Positions 1 to 7,414 of a stretch of DNA of 10,000 nt are shown here, piece by piece (within the stretch, counting starts at the first letter, position 1; the number at the start of each line of letters is the position of its first letter). The translations under genes were made by a program, and so were the position numbers. The notes below the pieces were generated by a model, which searched no databases, was not told the DNA's origin, and saw only the letters and a list, made by a program, of their open reading frames with translations. Location of the stretch: positions 1 through 10,000 of the forward strand of contig MGVN01000036.1 in NCBI GenBank assembly GCA_001800515.1. Direction: 5' to 3'. The stretch is from Elusimicrobia bacterium RIFOXYB2_FULL_49_7. GTDB taxonomy: Bacteria; Fibrobacterota; OXYB2-FULL-49-7.

Positions 1-2
1 CA

Positions 3-1283
3 ACGAACCTCTTGGCACCGCTCGAGACGGGCTTTTTGCCGACCCTTACCTTATCAAATGAGCGCGTGGCGGAACTGAACAGCAATAGCGGACATACCGT
101 ATTAATCGGGAACGCCGGCTCCGTCTATGAGGCCCCTTCCTCGTTGGTACTTGATTCCACGCCGCCGGTCTTAAGCCGCTTCCTTTTCCGGGATAACACC
201 TGCAATCCGGATCACCCACGGAATGCCGTGACTATCGAATTCTCCGAACCGGTCCGGTATCGAAACTTTCCAAAAGTCGATAAGCTCATCGCCTTTACCC
301 TTATCAACGGCGCAAAAGCGGACAGCCTTTTCCTTGCGCACGATGCAGTTGATGGACGGCGATCGGTTACGGATCTCCGAGACCTGGAAACATGGAATTT
401 CAACGGAGAACCGGATAGAATGATGGCCTATGAAGCAGACTTACGTTCCGAAGCAAGCAATGACTTCCTGGCCAATGTCACACGGCTCCGTTTAGCCGCA
501 GCAGGTCCCAAACAAATCTTGGATCTATCCGGCAATCCCAGCTGTCAGGGGAAAAACAGGCCGGTCACGTTGGCGCTTGAAGCAAGCAATACTTCCTATA
601 TCTGCGAGGTCAATGGGAACACCCTGGTCAACCGCCAATCCGCCATGAATTTCTCCTGGTCCTTATCGGAAAACGGCACCCTGAAGCCCGATTTCCCCTA
701 TTTCGGTTTTACCATCAATCTGGATCAACTCGTTAATCGCAACGGCCGGAACAGTATTAAAACAGGTGAAGTGACCATCGGCAATCGTCATTTCGTTATC
801 ATGGACCTCGATTCATCAACGACCTTTGTTCAAACCGAAGTAACGCTATTCGATATGCTGGGGAATATTGTGGCCGATGCAGTCAACCATCCCGCCTTAA
901 AAGCGGAATACAACTTGAACGATGTGAAGCGTTACTTGGGATTGGACAAGTTGGAAAGCGATCTCGCTTTCCGTACCACGGAAGAAATAGAAGCCGCTTT
1001 CATCATCATTCCCGCTGAACACGCCGGGGAACCGGATACCTTAAGGCCGAAATATCCGGCCACCTTCTCCATTGATTACGAGTTCATGCTCAAGACCTGC
1101 GGACCCAAATCAGAACAGGTGGTTTGTGCACCGGCCTGGAACTGTCTCAACAACAAAGGCCGGCTTGTGGCACCCGGCGGCTATTTGGTCATCCAAAAAA
1201 TCGTGGCCGGTAACCAGTTGGAAGAGGTCAAACGTAAACTGGTGGTGCGAAATACGGCAACAACGGGAAAAATCGGATTCTGA
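3..1283 (+). CDS. C-terminal part of a secreted/surface protein with Ig-like and FlgD-like segments (5' end outside window)
   Basis: The frame is open to the left edge (first whole codon ACG at 3), so this is the C-terminal part of a longer protein; the TTG at 12 is not a convincing start. Seen: a DSTPPV linker near nt 156-173, then a segment (about nt 195-254) with VTIEFSEPV, the style of Ig-like repeats in surface proteins. Near the end are TEVTLFDMLGNIV (nt 834-872) and WNCLNNKGRLVAPGGYLVIQ (nt 1137-1196). These resemble the two halves of the FlgD-like C-terminal domain that closes many secreted proteins in the FCB group, where such ends can serve type IX secretion. Here the halves are about 88 residues apart, with a charged insert between them. 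Several cysteines (CNP, SCQG, ICEV, KTCGP, VVCAP, WNC) could form disulfides outside the cytoplasm. No enzyme domain is visible. A surface location is inferred; the function is unknown. The gene converges on the DUF218 gene, 9 bases away. Confidence 0.75.
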   Translation, partial: TNLLAPLETGFLPTLTLSNERVAELNSNSGHTVLIGNAGSVYEAPSSLVLDSTPPVLSRFLFRDNTCNPDHPRNAVTIEFSEPVRYRNFPKVDKLIAFTLINGAKADSLFLAHDAVDGRRSVTDLRDLETWNFNGEPDRMMAYEADLRSEASNDFLANVTRLRLAAAGPKQILDLSGNPSCQGKNRPVTLALEASNTSYICEVNGNTLVNRQSAMNFSWSLSENGTLKPDFPYFGFTINLDQLVNRNGRNSIKTGEVTIGNRHFVIMDLDSSTTFVQTEVTLFDMLGNIVADAVNHPALKAEYNLNDVKRYLGLDKLESDLAFRTTEEIEAAFIIIPAEHAGEPDTLRPKYPATFSIDYEFMLKTCGPKSEQVVCAPAWNCLNNKGRLVAPGGYLVIQKIVAGNQLEEVKRKLVVRNTATTGKIGF

Positions 1284-1292
1284 AAAAGGAGC

Positions 1293-2063
1293 TCAAAGAC
1301 GTCCAAGCATCTTATAGGCAAGAATCCCTATCCATTCCTTGATAGCCTGGGTAGATAAGCATAAATTCTCCGCCCTGGGCAAACAGGAATACCAGTTATA
1401 GGATTTGTCCTCAATCAGATAATCGGTCGGGGCCGGAACCACCAGGAATCCGGCCTTTTTAAAAATCGCCACAGAACGGGGCATATGCATGCCCGATGTA
1501 ACCAATACCACATTCAATCCTATTCCTTTCTCTGCCAATAAGGCCTTGGTATACAGCGCATTTTCGTAGGTATTACGCGCCTTGCCTTCCAAAAGAAGCA
1601 CGGAATCCGGCAGTCCGAATTCCACCATGACAGCCCGCATATCATCCGCTTCCACCTGCCCGGGCAGGATAAAATCGATTCCACCGCCGGTTGCAATAAC
1701 CCACGGCGCCACTCCCGCTTTATATAGCCGGATGGAATGGAAAAGTCTTTCTCCTGCCTCATTAAATTCAGCCTGATCCCGGGGAAAACGTTTCGGTCGT
1801 CCCGCCCCGCCCAGTGAAACAATGGCATCCCCTTTTATATCAGCTATCAATGGCGGCAAATATTGACGTTCCAGACTCTTCGCCAGTGTGAAAGCGACAA
1901 TTTCTGTAGAGAATAGAAAAAGCGTCAGACCGCTTAACAGCAGACACCATAACGCTTGCCGCGTTTGCCGCATACAAAGGAGAGCCCCGCTTAAAAGAAT
2001 AAGCAATAAGGCAAATCCCAAGGGATAGAAAAAAACCGGAATCAGTTTGGAAAGAAACAACAT
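1293..2063 (-). CDS. DUF218 membrane protein, ElyC/SanA/YdcF family
   Basis: 256 aa with ATG at 2061-2063. Two hydrophobic N-terminal segments (about residues 5-30 and 38-60) anchor a DUF218 domain (about 76-250). Family marks visible: DAIVSLGGAG (79-88), ATGGG (124-128), the RNTYENA motif (163-169), VLVTSGMHMPRSVAIFKKAG (186-205, exactly the core DUF218 motif), APTDY (211-215) and the terminal EWIGILAYKMLGRL. Two N-terminal membrane helices plus a C-terminal EW-G-LAY motif fit ElyC better than the single-helix SanA or soluble YdcF. In Enterobacteria, ElyC is linked to peptidoglycan assembly and undecaprenyl-phosphate carrier use; that role here is inference. No clear Shine-Dalgarno precedes the ATG (AT-rich TTTTTTACCA), so the start is less secure. 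It is divergent from the agmatinase gene, with 56 bases between the starts, and convergent with the upstream surface-protein gene. Confidence 0.88.
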   Translation of the reverse strand: MLFLSKLIPVFFYPLGFALLLILLSGALLCMRQTRQALWCLLLSGLTLFLFSTEIVAFTLAKSLERQYLPPLIADIKGDAIVSLGGAGRPKRFPRDQAEFNEAGERLFHSIRLYKAGVAPWVIATGGGIDFILPGQVEADDMRAVMVEFGLPDSVLLLEGKARNTYENALYTKALLAEKGIGLNVVLVTSGMHMPRSVAIFKKAGFLVVPAPTDYLIEDKSYNWYSCLPRAENLCLSTQAIKEWIGILAYKMLGRL

Positions 2064-2073
2064 TGGTAAAAAA

Positions 2074-2079
2074 TATAAT
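2074..2079 (+). promoter_or_regulatory. Candidate -10 box (TATAAT) for the agmatinase-kinase gene run
   Basis: A perfect TATAAT lies in the 56-base gap between the divergent starts. A start of transcription about seven bases downstream (near 2086) would give a leader of roughly 34 bases carrying the purine run GAGAGTGAGAGAG (2088-2100) before ATG 2120. No good -35 box sits at the usual distance: TTTGGA/TTGGAA at 2046-2052 would need a spacer of about 21 bases. The call therefore rests on the -10 match and the position. Confidence 0.35.
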
Positions 2080-2119
2080 TACTTTAGAGAGTGAGAGAGA
2101 ATTTTATTATTTTCTGATT

Positions 2120-2998
2120 ATGCATTTTGGTCAGGGTGTCATCCCAAAGAAATATCTCAAATACGACGCAGCCCGAGCGGCTATTCTTTCCGTTCCTTAC
2201 GAAGGAACCGTGAGTTACGGAAAAGGAACCTCAAAAGGTCCCCGTAAAATCATTGAAGCCTCCCGCTATCTGGAATTCTTTGACGAAGAACTCGGCCTAC
2301 TGAATTATCAAGCAGGGCTTACCACCTGCCCGCCTCTCAAGCCCGCTGCCACCCCACAAAAAATGGTGGAAGCCGTTCGACAATCCGCCCGTCAACTATT
2401 ATCGGATGAGAAGTTCATCATCATGCTCGGAGGAGAACACTCCATCAGCTACGGGCTTTACCTGGCGCTTCGAGAACGCGTCAGAGATCTGTCCGTACTC
2501 CAAATTGATGCGCACGCTGATTTACGGACCACCTTTCAGGGAAGCCCCTTCAGTCATGCCTGTGTTATGCGTCGGATAGATGAATCTTGTCCGCGGACGG
2601 TGCAGGTGGGCATCCGCAGTTTTTGTGCCGAAGAAGCCCTCTTTATCCGGCAGAAAAAGAAACACCTTTTCATGGCCAAAGATATTCACGGAAAAACCGA
2701 CTGGTTTGATCAGGCCATCCGCCGACTCTCACGCAACGTCTTTCTGACTATTGACATCGATGGGTTTGATCCCTCACTTGTCCCGCATACCGGCACGCCT
2801 GAGCCGGGGGGTCTCTTCTGGTATGAAACCCTGGCCTTTCTCAAACGTCTCTTTGAAAAAAGAAACGTCATTGCCTTCGATCTTGTCGAACTGGCGCCCA
2901 CCTCCTTCAGCGCCCCTTCGGATTTTCTCGCTGCCCGTTTGGTCTATCGTCTGTTAGGTTATAAATTTAAAACTTTACTAAGTGCAGGTCAAAAATGA
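2120..2998 (+). CDS. speB: Agmatinase (ureohydrolase family)
   Basis: 292 aa from ATG 2120. Ureohydrolases split a guanidino group as urea; agmatinase turns agmatine into putrescine in the cytoplasm. Visible motifs: VPYEGTVSYGKGTSKGP (25-41), typical of bacterial agmatinases; GGEHS (104-108, metal ligand H107); DAHADLR (130-136, ligands D130, H132, D134); SHACVMRR (145-152); and TIDIDGFDPS (210-219, ligands D212 and D214). These supply the binuclear Mn site. The end reads FDLVELAP...AARLVYRLLGY, again agmatinase-like. The ATG at 2120 is preferred over an in-frame TTG at 2063, because family members begin only a few residues before the P-KYLKYD segment and because the TATAAT box at 2074 lies downstream of that TTG. 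A purine-rich run ends about 19 bases before the ATG, so the ribosome site is weak. The stop overlaps the next gene as ATGA. Related guanidino substrates cannot be excluded. Confidence 0.9.
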   Translation: MHFGQGVIPKKYLKYDAARAAILSVPYEGTVSYGKGTSKGPRKIIEASRYLEFFDEELGLLNYQAGLTTCPPLKPAATPQKMVEAVRQSARQLLSDEKFIIMLGGEHSISYGLYLALRERVRDLSVLQIDAHADLRTTFQGSPFSHACVMRRIDESCPRTVQVGIRSFCAEEALFIRQKKKHLFMAKDIHGKTDWFDQAIRRLSRNVFLTIDIDGFDPSLVPHTGTPEPGGLFWYETLAFLKRLFEKRNVIAFDLVELAPTSFSAPSDFLAARLVYRLLGYKFKTLLSAGQK

Positions 2999-4299
2999 AA
3001 AGAAGACTCCTTGAAAAAATCAACAATCGGACGGCAACGGTCGCCGTGATCGGTCAAGGTTATGTCGGATTGCCGCTCGCTTTAGAATTCGCCAAAGCGG
3101 GATTTCACACCATTGGTATCGACATCGACGCAACCAAGGTCAAACGCATCCTCGCCGGCGACTCCTATATCGTCGACATTCCTTCTCTGGAACTCAAGCG
3201 GGTGGTAGATAGCGGCAAACTGACCGCCACCACGGAATTCTCCGCCATTCGGGAGGTGGACTGTATCTCCATCTGTGTCCCAACGCCGCTTCGAAAAAGC
3301 AAAGATCCGGACATTTCTTTCATTTGTGCATCGGTCGATGAAATCAAGAAATTCCTCCGTAAAGGCTCCCTGGTCGTACTCGAATCCACCACCTATCCCG
3401 GCACTACGGACGAGCTCATCCGTGAACCACTCGAAAAGATGGGATTTAAGACCGGTACGGATCTGTTTCTCTGCTTCTCCCCCGAGCGCGTAGACCCGGG
3501 CAATAAGCAGTATAATACCAAGAACACCCCTAAAGTCATCGGCGGCGCCACTCCCGCCTGTACAGAGTTGGGAAACGCATTGTATTGCACATGTATCGAC
3601 ACCGTCCACCCGGTCAATGGAACAGCGGAAGCGGAAATGGTCAAACTGCTTGAAAACACCTTTCGAGCGGTCAACATCGCCCTGGTCAATGAATTGCTGA
3701 TGATGTGCGAACGGATGGGTATCGACATCTGGAATGTCATTCGCGCAGCAGCCACCAAACCCTTCGGCTTTATGCCTTTTTATCCGGGTCCCGGCATAGG
3801 CGGCCACTGTATTCCACTCGATCCCATGTACCTGAGCTGGAAAGCAAAGACCTATGACTTTTTCAACCGTTTCATTGAACTGGCCACGGATATTAACGGA
3901 AACATGCCTTATTATGTCATCCAACGTGTGGCCCGAGTCCTAAACCGCCATCGAAAAGCCGTCAATGGTTCTAAAATCCTGATTGTCGGTATGGCCTACA
4001 AGCCGAATATCGATGATCTACGCGAATCGCCCGGTCTGGAAATCTATCGTCTCCTCCAACGTGAGGGAGCGGAGGTCATTTTCAATGATCCTCATGCCCA
4101 AAGCTTCCGGGATTCGGAAGGTACAACCATTCAGAGCATGGAACTGACCCCGACAATGCTGCAAAAACAGGATCTTGCGGTTATTGCAACCAACCATCGC
4201 TCTTATGATTACGGGCTGATCGTTAAGCATACCCCGCTTATTTTAGATACACGAAACGCCTTACTGGACTTTCAATCCGAAAATATCGAGAAACTCTAA
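2995..4299 (+). CDS. wbpA: UDP-N-acetylglucosamine 6-dehydrogenase, WbpA type
   Basis: 434 aa. The UDP-glucose/GDP-mannose dehydrogenase family oxidises the C6 hydroxyl of a nucleotide sugar to a carboxylate with two NAD+. The WbpA branch acts on UDP-GlcNAc and feeds polysaccharide or glycan synthesis. Seen: the N-terminal Rossmann motif GQGYVG (20-25) followed by acidic D43; VPTPL (95-99); ESTTYPGTT (130-138); [10 protein letters not shown] (161-170); central helix [13 protein letters not shown] (215-227) with K217 and N221; and the catalytic motif [11 protein letters not shown] (267-277) with C272. The C-terminal UDP-binding domain has [14 protein letters not shown] (333-346). [22 protein letters not shown] followed by Y-LSWKA is the WbpA/VipA flavour rather than UDP-glucose dehydrogenase. 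Length is normal for the family. The start overlaps the agmatinase stop, so the pair is probably translationally coupled. Neighbours give no nearby sugar-modifying partner, so the final glycan is unknown. Substrate assignment is by motif only. Confidence 0.88.
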   Translation: [434 protein letters not shown]

Positions 4300-4301
4300 A
4301 A

Positions 4302-4760
4302 ATGAAAACACTCGCCGGAAAACCTTTTGCTATCCATATCTGTCAAGCCCTTTCCGAGAAAAAAGGGGAAGACATCCGCCTCTTGGACCTTCGACAATGC
4401 TGCGCACCGTCCGATTATTATATCCTGGCCAGTGCTTCCTCCGAACCTCACTTACAAGCGCTGGCAGATCATGTCACCGATCTACTGGGCCCGGCAGGAT
4501 ATCCGCCACTTCATAGGGATATGACAAAAGGTAGCGGTTGGTACATTCTGGATTATTTCGACGTACTGGTTCACCTCTTTACAAAAGAGAAACGCTCCTA
4601 TTATGATCTGGAAGATCTTTACTCGGATGCCCCCATTGAGACGTATGTAGAAAAGTCGCCCGCCGTCCCTGAGCAAACCATTAAGAAACGGATAAAAAGG
4701 CCCCGAAAAACGATTCCTAAGAAAAAAGCCACCACATCACGTTCCAAACGATCCCGCTAA
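4302..4760 (+). CDS. rsfS: Ribosome silencing factor RsfS (Iojap family) with basic tail
   Basis: 152 aa. RsfS binds ribosomal protein uL14 on the large subunit and blocks joining with the small subunit when nutrients are low. The core domain (about residues 8-112) has the expected landmarks: LLDLRQCCAPSDYYILASASS (27-47), a conserved strand-turn; HLQALADHV (50-58); and GSGWYILDYFDVLVHLF (77-93), with YYDLEDLYSDA (100-110) closing it. Beyond the core is a tail (about 118-152) that is very rich in Lys and Arg and predicted to be disordered. Many RsfS proteins stop soon after the LEDLW-DA segment, so the tail is an addition. It could strengthen rRNA contact; that is inference. The gene starts 2 bases after the dehydrogenase stop and ends 7 bases before argS. 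The common neighbour nadD is absent from this window. Confidence 0.92.
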   Translation: MKTLAGKPFAIHICQALSEKKGEDIRLLDLRQCCAPSDYYILASASSEPHLQALADHVTDLLGPAGYPPLHRDMTKGSGWYILDYFDVLVHLFTKEKRSYYDLEDLYSDAPIETYVEKSPAVPEQTIKKRIKRPRKTIPKKKATTSRSKRSR

Positions 4761-4767
4761 TCATCCT

Positions 4768-6498
4768 ATGCTTCCTCTGTCTATTCTTATTGCGGAACGT
4801 CTTAAGAAAGCGATTGTCGAGACCTATCCGACCTTGTCGGATAGGGAAATCACCGTCCGACGGACGGACAACCCGCGTTTTGGCGATTATCAATCCGAAT
4901 TCGCCCTATCGATTGCCAAAACCGTGGGACAAGCCCCCCTGCAGATCGCTCAAACAATTTTAGCCAAAGTAGATAGAACCGGTTTATTATCCAATACGGA
5001 GGCCGTTAAGCCCGGCTTCATGAACCTGACCGTCAGCACGGATTATCTCGGATATTTTGCAACTTCCATTGCGGAAAGCGGTCTAACAAACACCCGTACT
5101 ATATTATCGGGTAAAAAAATTGTGCTTGATTATTCCAGTCCCAATGTGGCCAAAAGCATGCATATCGGTCACTTCCGCGCGACCATTACCGGAGACGCCC
5201 TCTGTCGCATGTTGCGTCATGCCGGCGCATCGGTTATTTCGGATAATCATATCGGTGATTGGGGCACTCAGTTCGGCAAGCTAATCGTTTCTTATAATCG
5301 TTGGTCTGACTTAGAGAATTATTCCGCCGCACCGGTCAAGGAATTGGAACGCCTCTATCAGAAATTTGAAAAAGAAAAAACCGATGAGCTTGAGAACTCG
5401 GCCAGAAATGAACTGGTCAAACTCCAACAAGGGGATCCTGACAACACCCGCTTATGGCGGGAATTCACCGCACATTCTTTGGCTGAGTTTAACGCTATTT
5501 ATTCTCGTCTTGGAATCCAATTTGACTACATTTATGGTGAAAGCCATTACAATAGCATGCTCCCAAAGGTAGCTTCCACGCTCGAAAACACGGGCATTGC
5601 TTTTATCGATCAAGGTGCCCTTATCGTGGACACCGAAACCCGATATCAGATACACGGCCCCGTCATTGTCCGAAAACAAGATGGCGGTTTTGGATACGCC
5701 GCAACGGATTTGGCGACCCTGATGTTTCGATTGGATTCCTGGCATCCGGATGAAATCATCTATGTCACGGATTCGCGTCAGCGCGATCATTTTAAAAGCG
5801 TCTTCGCTATCTTCTCCGAATGGCAAAAAAACCATGCAATGGGTTTGCGACACGTCTTTTTCGGTTCCATCAAGGCACCGGATGGCCGAAGTTTTTCCAC
5901 ACGGGAAGGTAATGTCGTATTGTTTAACGAATTACTGGATGAGGCCATTACTCGAGCCCGTCAGGCAGTGGAGCAGAAAAATCCGTCCCTCTCTGAAGCA
6001 GAAAAAAAGCATATCGCCGATATCGTCGGTATCGCCTCGCTGAAATACGCCGAACTAAACCACGATCTAAAAACGGATACCCTCTTTGACTGGAACCGGA
6101 TGCTCTCTTTTGAAGGCAATACAGCCCCATATTTACTCTATACTTACGCCCGAGCCCGCTCGGTCATTCGGAAACACGATGAAACGTTCGGTTCGATTCC
6201 CCTACCCAACCAAGTCAACCTGCAGGTCGAACAAGAAAAAAATATGCTATTAATGGCTGATTCCTTTCCTATAAAACTCGCTCAGGCGGTATCCGACCTC
6301 AAGCCCAATCACATAACAGAATATGTCTATCTTTTTGCGGCAGAATTCAATGTCTACTACAACCGGAATGACTGCCCGATTCTACGCGAAGCCGATGCAA
6401 AAGCAAGGATTTCCAGACTCTTTTTCTATCATCTTGTTTGCAACTATCTCCGCACTTGCCTGCAACTCCTGGGTATTGAAACGCTCGAAAAAATGTAA
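4768..6498 (+). CDS. argS: Arginyl-tRNA synthetase
   Basis: 576 aa, essentially the same length as E. coli ArgS. It attaches arginine to tRNA-Arg in the cytoplasm. Seen: the N-terminal Add1-like region (about 1-100); the class I signature SSPNVAKSMHIGHFRAT (123-139) with HIGH at 132-135; VISDNHIGDWGTQFGKLI just after; the TDLATL and YVTDSRQRDHF segments of the catalytic core; GRSFSTREGNVV (373-384) at the place of KMSKS, as is usual for ArgS, which often lacks a canonical KMSKS lysine; and a C-terminal DALR anticodon-binding domain with NTAPYLLYTYARARSV and NDCPIL. No clear Shine-Dalgarno precedes ATG 4768, so translation may depend on coupling to rsfS, 7 bases upstream. Two strong inverted repeats lie at codons 19-34. 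The gene looks intact. Confidence 0.97.
   Translation: MLPLSILIAERLKKAIVETYPTLSDREITVRRTDNPRFGDYQSEFALSIAKTVGQAPLQIAQTILAKVDRTGLLSNTEAVKPGFMNLTVSTDYLGYFATSIAESGLTNTRTILSGKKIVLDYSSPNVAKSMHIGHFRATITGDALCRMLRHAGASVISDNHIGDWGTQFGKLIVSYNRWSDLENYSAAPVKELERLYQKFEKEKTDELENSARNELVKLQQGDPDNTRLWREFTAHSLAEFNAIYSRLGIQFDYIYGESHYNSMLPKVASTLENTGIAFIDQGALIVDTETRYQIHGPVIVRKQDGGFGYAATDLATLMFRLDSWHPDEIIYVTDSRQRDHFKSVFAIFSEWQKNHAMGLRHVFFGSIKAPDGRSFSTREGNVVLFNELLDEAITRARQAVEQKNPSLSEAEKKHIADIVGIASLKYAELNHDLKTDTLFDWNRMLSFEGNTAPYLLYTYARARSVIRKHDETFGSIPLPNQVNLQVEQEKNMLLMADSFPIKLAQAVSDLKPNHITEYVYLFAAEFNVYYNRNDCPILREADAKARISRLFFYHLVCNYLRTCLQLLGIETLEKM
4823..4845 (+). repeat. Perfect 10-bp inverted repeat with 3-base loop inside argS
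   Basis: CCTATCCGAC (4823-4832), loop CTT (4833-4835), GTCGGATAGG (4836-4845): ten consecutive Watson-Crick pairs, seven bases before a second inverted repeat. It lies 55-77 bases past the argS start codon, in the coding region, so it may be chance or an RNA element. No T-run follows, so it is not a standard terminator. Confidence 0.6.
4853..4867 (+). repeat. Second inverted repeat, 7 bp arms, inside argS
   Basis: CCGTCCG (4853-4859), A (4860), CGGACGG (4861-4867). As RNA, the innermost pairs would open to make a loop, leaving about six G/C-rich pairs. It follows the first argS hairpin closely. The stretch encodes the TVRRTD residues, so codon choice alone could produce it. Confidence 0.5.
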
Positions 6499-6501
6499 CT
6501 T

Positions 6502-6506
6502 GGAGG
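6502..6506 (+). promoter_or_regulatory. Shine-Dalgarno GGAGG that fixes the PfkB-kinase start
   Basis: GGAGG lies 5 bases before ATG 6512. It is the strongest ribosome site in the window. It decides against starts further upstream in the same open frame, such as ATG 6323, which would overlap the conserved 3' end of argS. Confidence 0.8.
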
Positions 6507-6511
6507 AAATT

Positions 6512-7414
6512 ATGTCATTACTCATCGTAGGCTCCATCGGAATGGATACCCTTATCACACCTAACGGTCGTGCCGATAACGTGTTGGGCGGCTCCGCCTC
6601 CTACGCCTCCGTATCCGCCTCTTTCTTTTCGCCGGTTCGCTTGGTAGGTATCGTGGGTGAGGATTTTCCCAAAAAGCATCTGACCCTTTTTAAACAGCGC
6701 CAAATTGATACCACCGGACTCGATATTGTCAAAAATGGAAAAACCTTTCGCTGGACCGGACGTTACCATGATAATTTCAGCGGCCGCGATACACTCGAAA
6801 TCCAATTGAATGTCTTTGAAACTTTTCGCCCCATCCTTCCCGACATTTACCGCAAGACCCCTTATGTGCTTTTATCAAACATTGATCCGGACCTTCAGCT
6901 GTCTGTTCTCGATCAAATCACCACTCCCCGTTTTGTCGCCGCAGACACCATGAATCTCTGGCTTGATATCAAGCTGAAAGCCGTGAAGGAACTGATATCC
7001 AGAATTGATCTTATCGTGATGAATGATGAAGAAGCGGAACAGTATACCGGGAAGAAAAATGCGGTCGAGGCTGGGCGCGATATCCTTAAAAGTGGAATTC
7101 CTTTTGTGGTCATAAAAAAAGGGGCTCATGGAGCGCTTCTATTTTCAAAAAAATGCATCTTTCCTATTCCGGCGGTTCCGCTTGCGAAAGTTATCGATCC
7201 AACAGGCGCGGGTGACTGTTTCATAGGCGGCCTCATGGGTTATTTAGCAGGCCAAGGCAAATCCGATTTTCGCCACCTTCAAACGGGTGTTGTCCATGGA
7301 ACGATTGCCGCCTCTTGCTGTGTGGAAAACTTCAGCCTTAATCGTCTTCGAAAAGTATCCAGTCAAGAACTGGGTAAACGTTTTAAGCTTTTCCAAAACC
7401 AATGCCGGTTTTAA
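6512..7414 (+). CDS. PfkB-family (ribokinase-like) kinase
   Basis: 300 aa from ATG 6512. Family members use ATP to phosphorylate a sugar, nucleoside or related hydroxyl compound. Seen: the N-terminal strand LLIVGSIGMDTL (3-14); the GGSASYASVSASFF segment (26-39), the substrate-side glycine pair; VRLVGIVGEDFP (42-53); GKTFRWTGRY (76-85); LSNIDPDLQLSVLDQI (121-136); AADTMNLW (143-150); VMNDEEAEQYTG (169-180); and the C-terminal signature DPTGAGDCFIGG (229-240), with the GAGD anion hole and catalytic base D235. The combination of GGSASY, a short G-TFRW-GRY lid and the DTMN-W motif matches a widespread subfamily usually annotated only as 'sugar kinase' or 'PfkB domain protein'; its substrate is not known to me. 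The gene follows argS by 13 bases and probably ends the operon, before a very AT-rich gap. No cognate sugar transporter or isomerase is in view. Confidence 0.9.
   Translation: MSLLIVGSIGMDTLITPNGRADNVLGGSASYASVSASFFSPVRLVGIVGEDFPKKHLTLFKQRQIDTTGLDIVKNGKTFRWTGRYHDNFSGRDTLEIQLNVFETFRPILPDIYRKTPYVLLSNIDPDLQLSVLDQITTPRFVAADTMNLWLDIKLKAVKELISRIDLIVMNDEEAEQYTGKKNAVEAGRDILKSGIPFVVIKKGAHGALLFSKKCIFPIPAVPLAKVIDPTGAGDCFIGGLMGYLAGQGKSDFRHLQTGVVHGTIAASCCVENFSLNRLRKVSSQELGKRFKLFQNQCRF

Noticed and set aside
2063..2119. Upstream TTG start that would add 19 residues to the agmatinase
   Set aside because: It overlaps the start codon of the divergent DUF218 gene, has no ribosome site, lies upstream of the TATAAT box, and the extra residues are not expected for the family.
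2192..2208. GTTCCTT-ACG-AAGGAAC inverted repeat within the agmatinase gene
   Set aside because: A seven-pair stem inside the conserved VPYEGT coding stretch; this size is expected by chance in 10 kb.
3082..3924. A 280-codon open frame on the - strand across the UDP-GlcNAc dehydrogenase gene
   Set aside because: It lies wholly antisense to a gene with every family motif intact. Its product has no recognisable domain and it lacks a convincing ribosome site; it is a shadow of the codon bias of the real gene.
5452..5853. A 133-codon open frame on the - strand within argS
   Set aside because: Antisense to the ArgS catalytic core, with no domain, signal or ribosome site.
6323..6511. N-terminal extension of the PfkB kinase from ATG 6323
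   Set aside because: It would overlap the DALR domain of argS by 176 bases, whereas ATG 6512 has a strong GGAGG and gives the normal PfkB N-terminus.
7395..7412. AAAACC-AATGCC-GGTTTT hairpin at the kinase stop codon, followed later by a T-rich stretch, as a terminator
   Set aside because: Only six pairs with two G/C pairs, and the T-run begins about 15 bases after the stem; too weak and too far for an intrinsic terminator.
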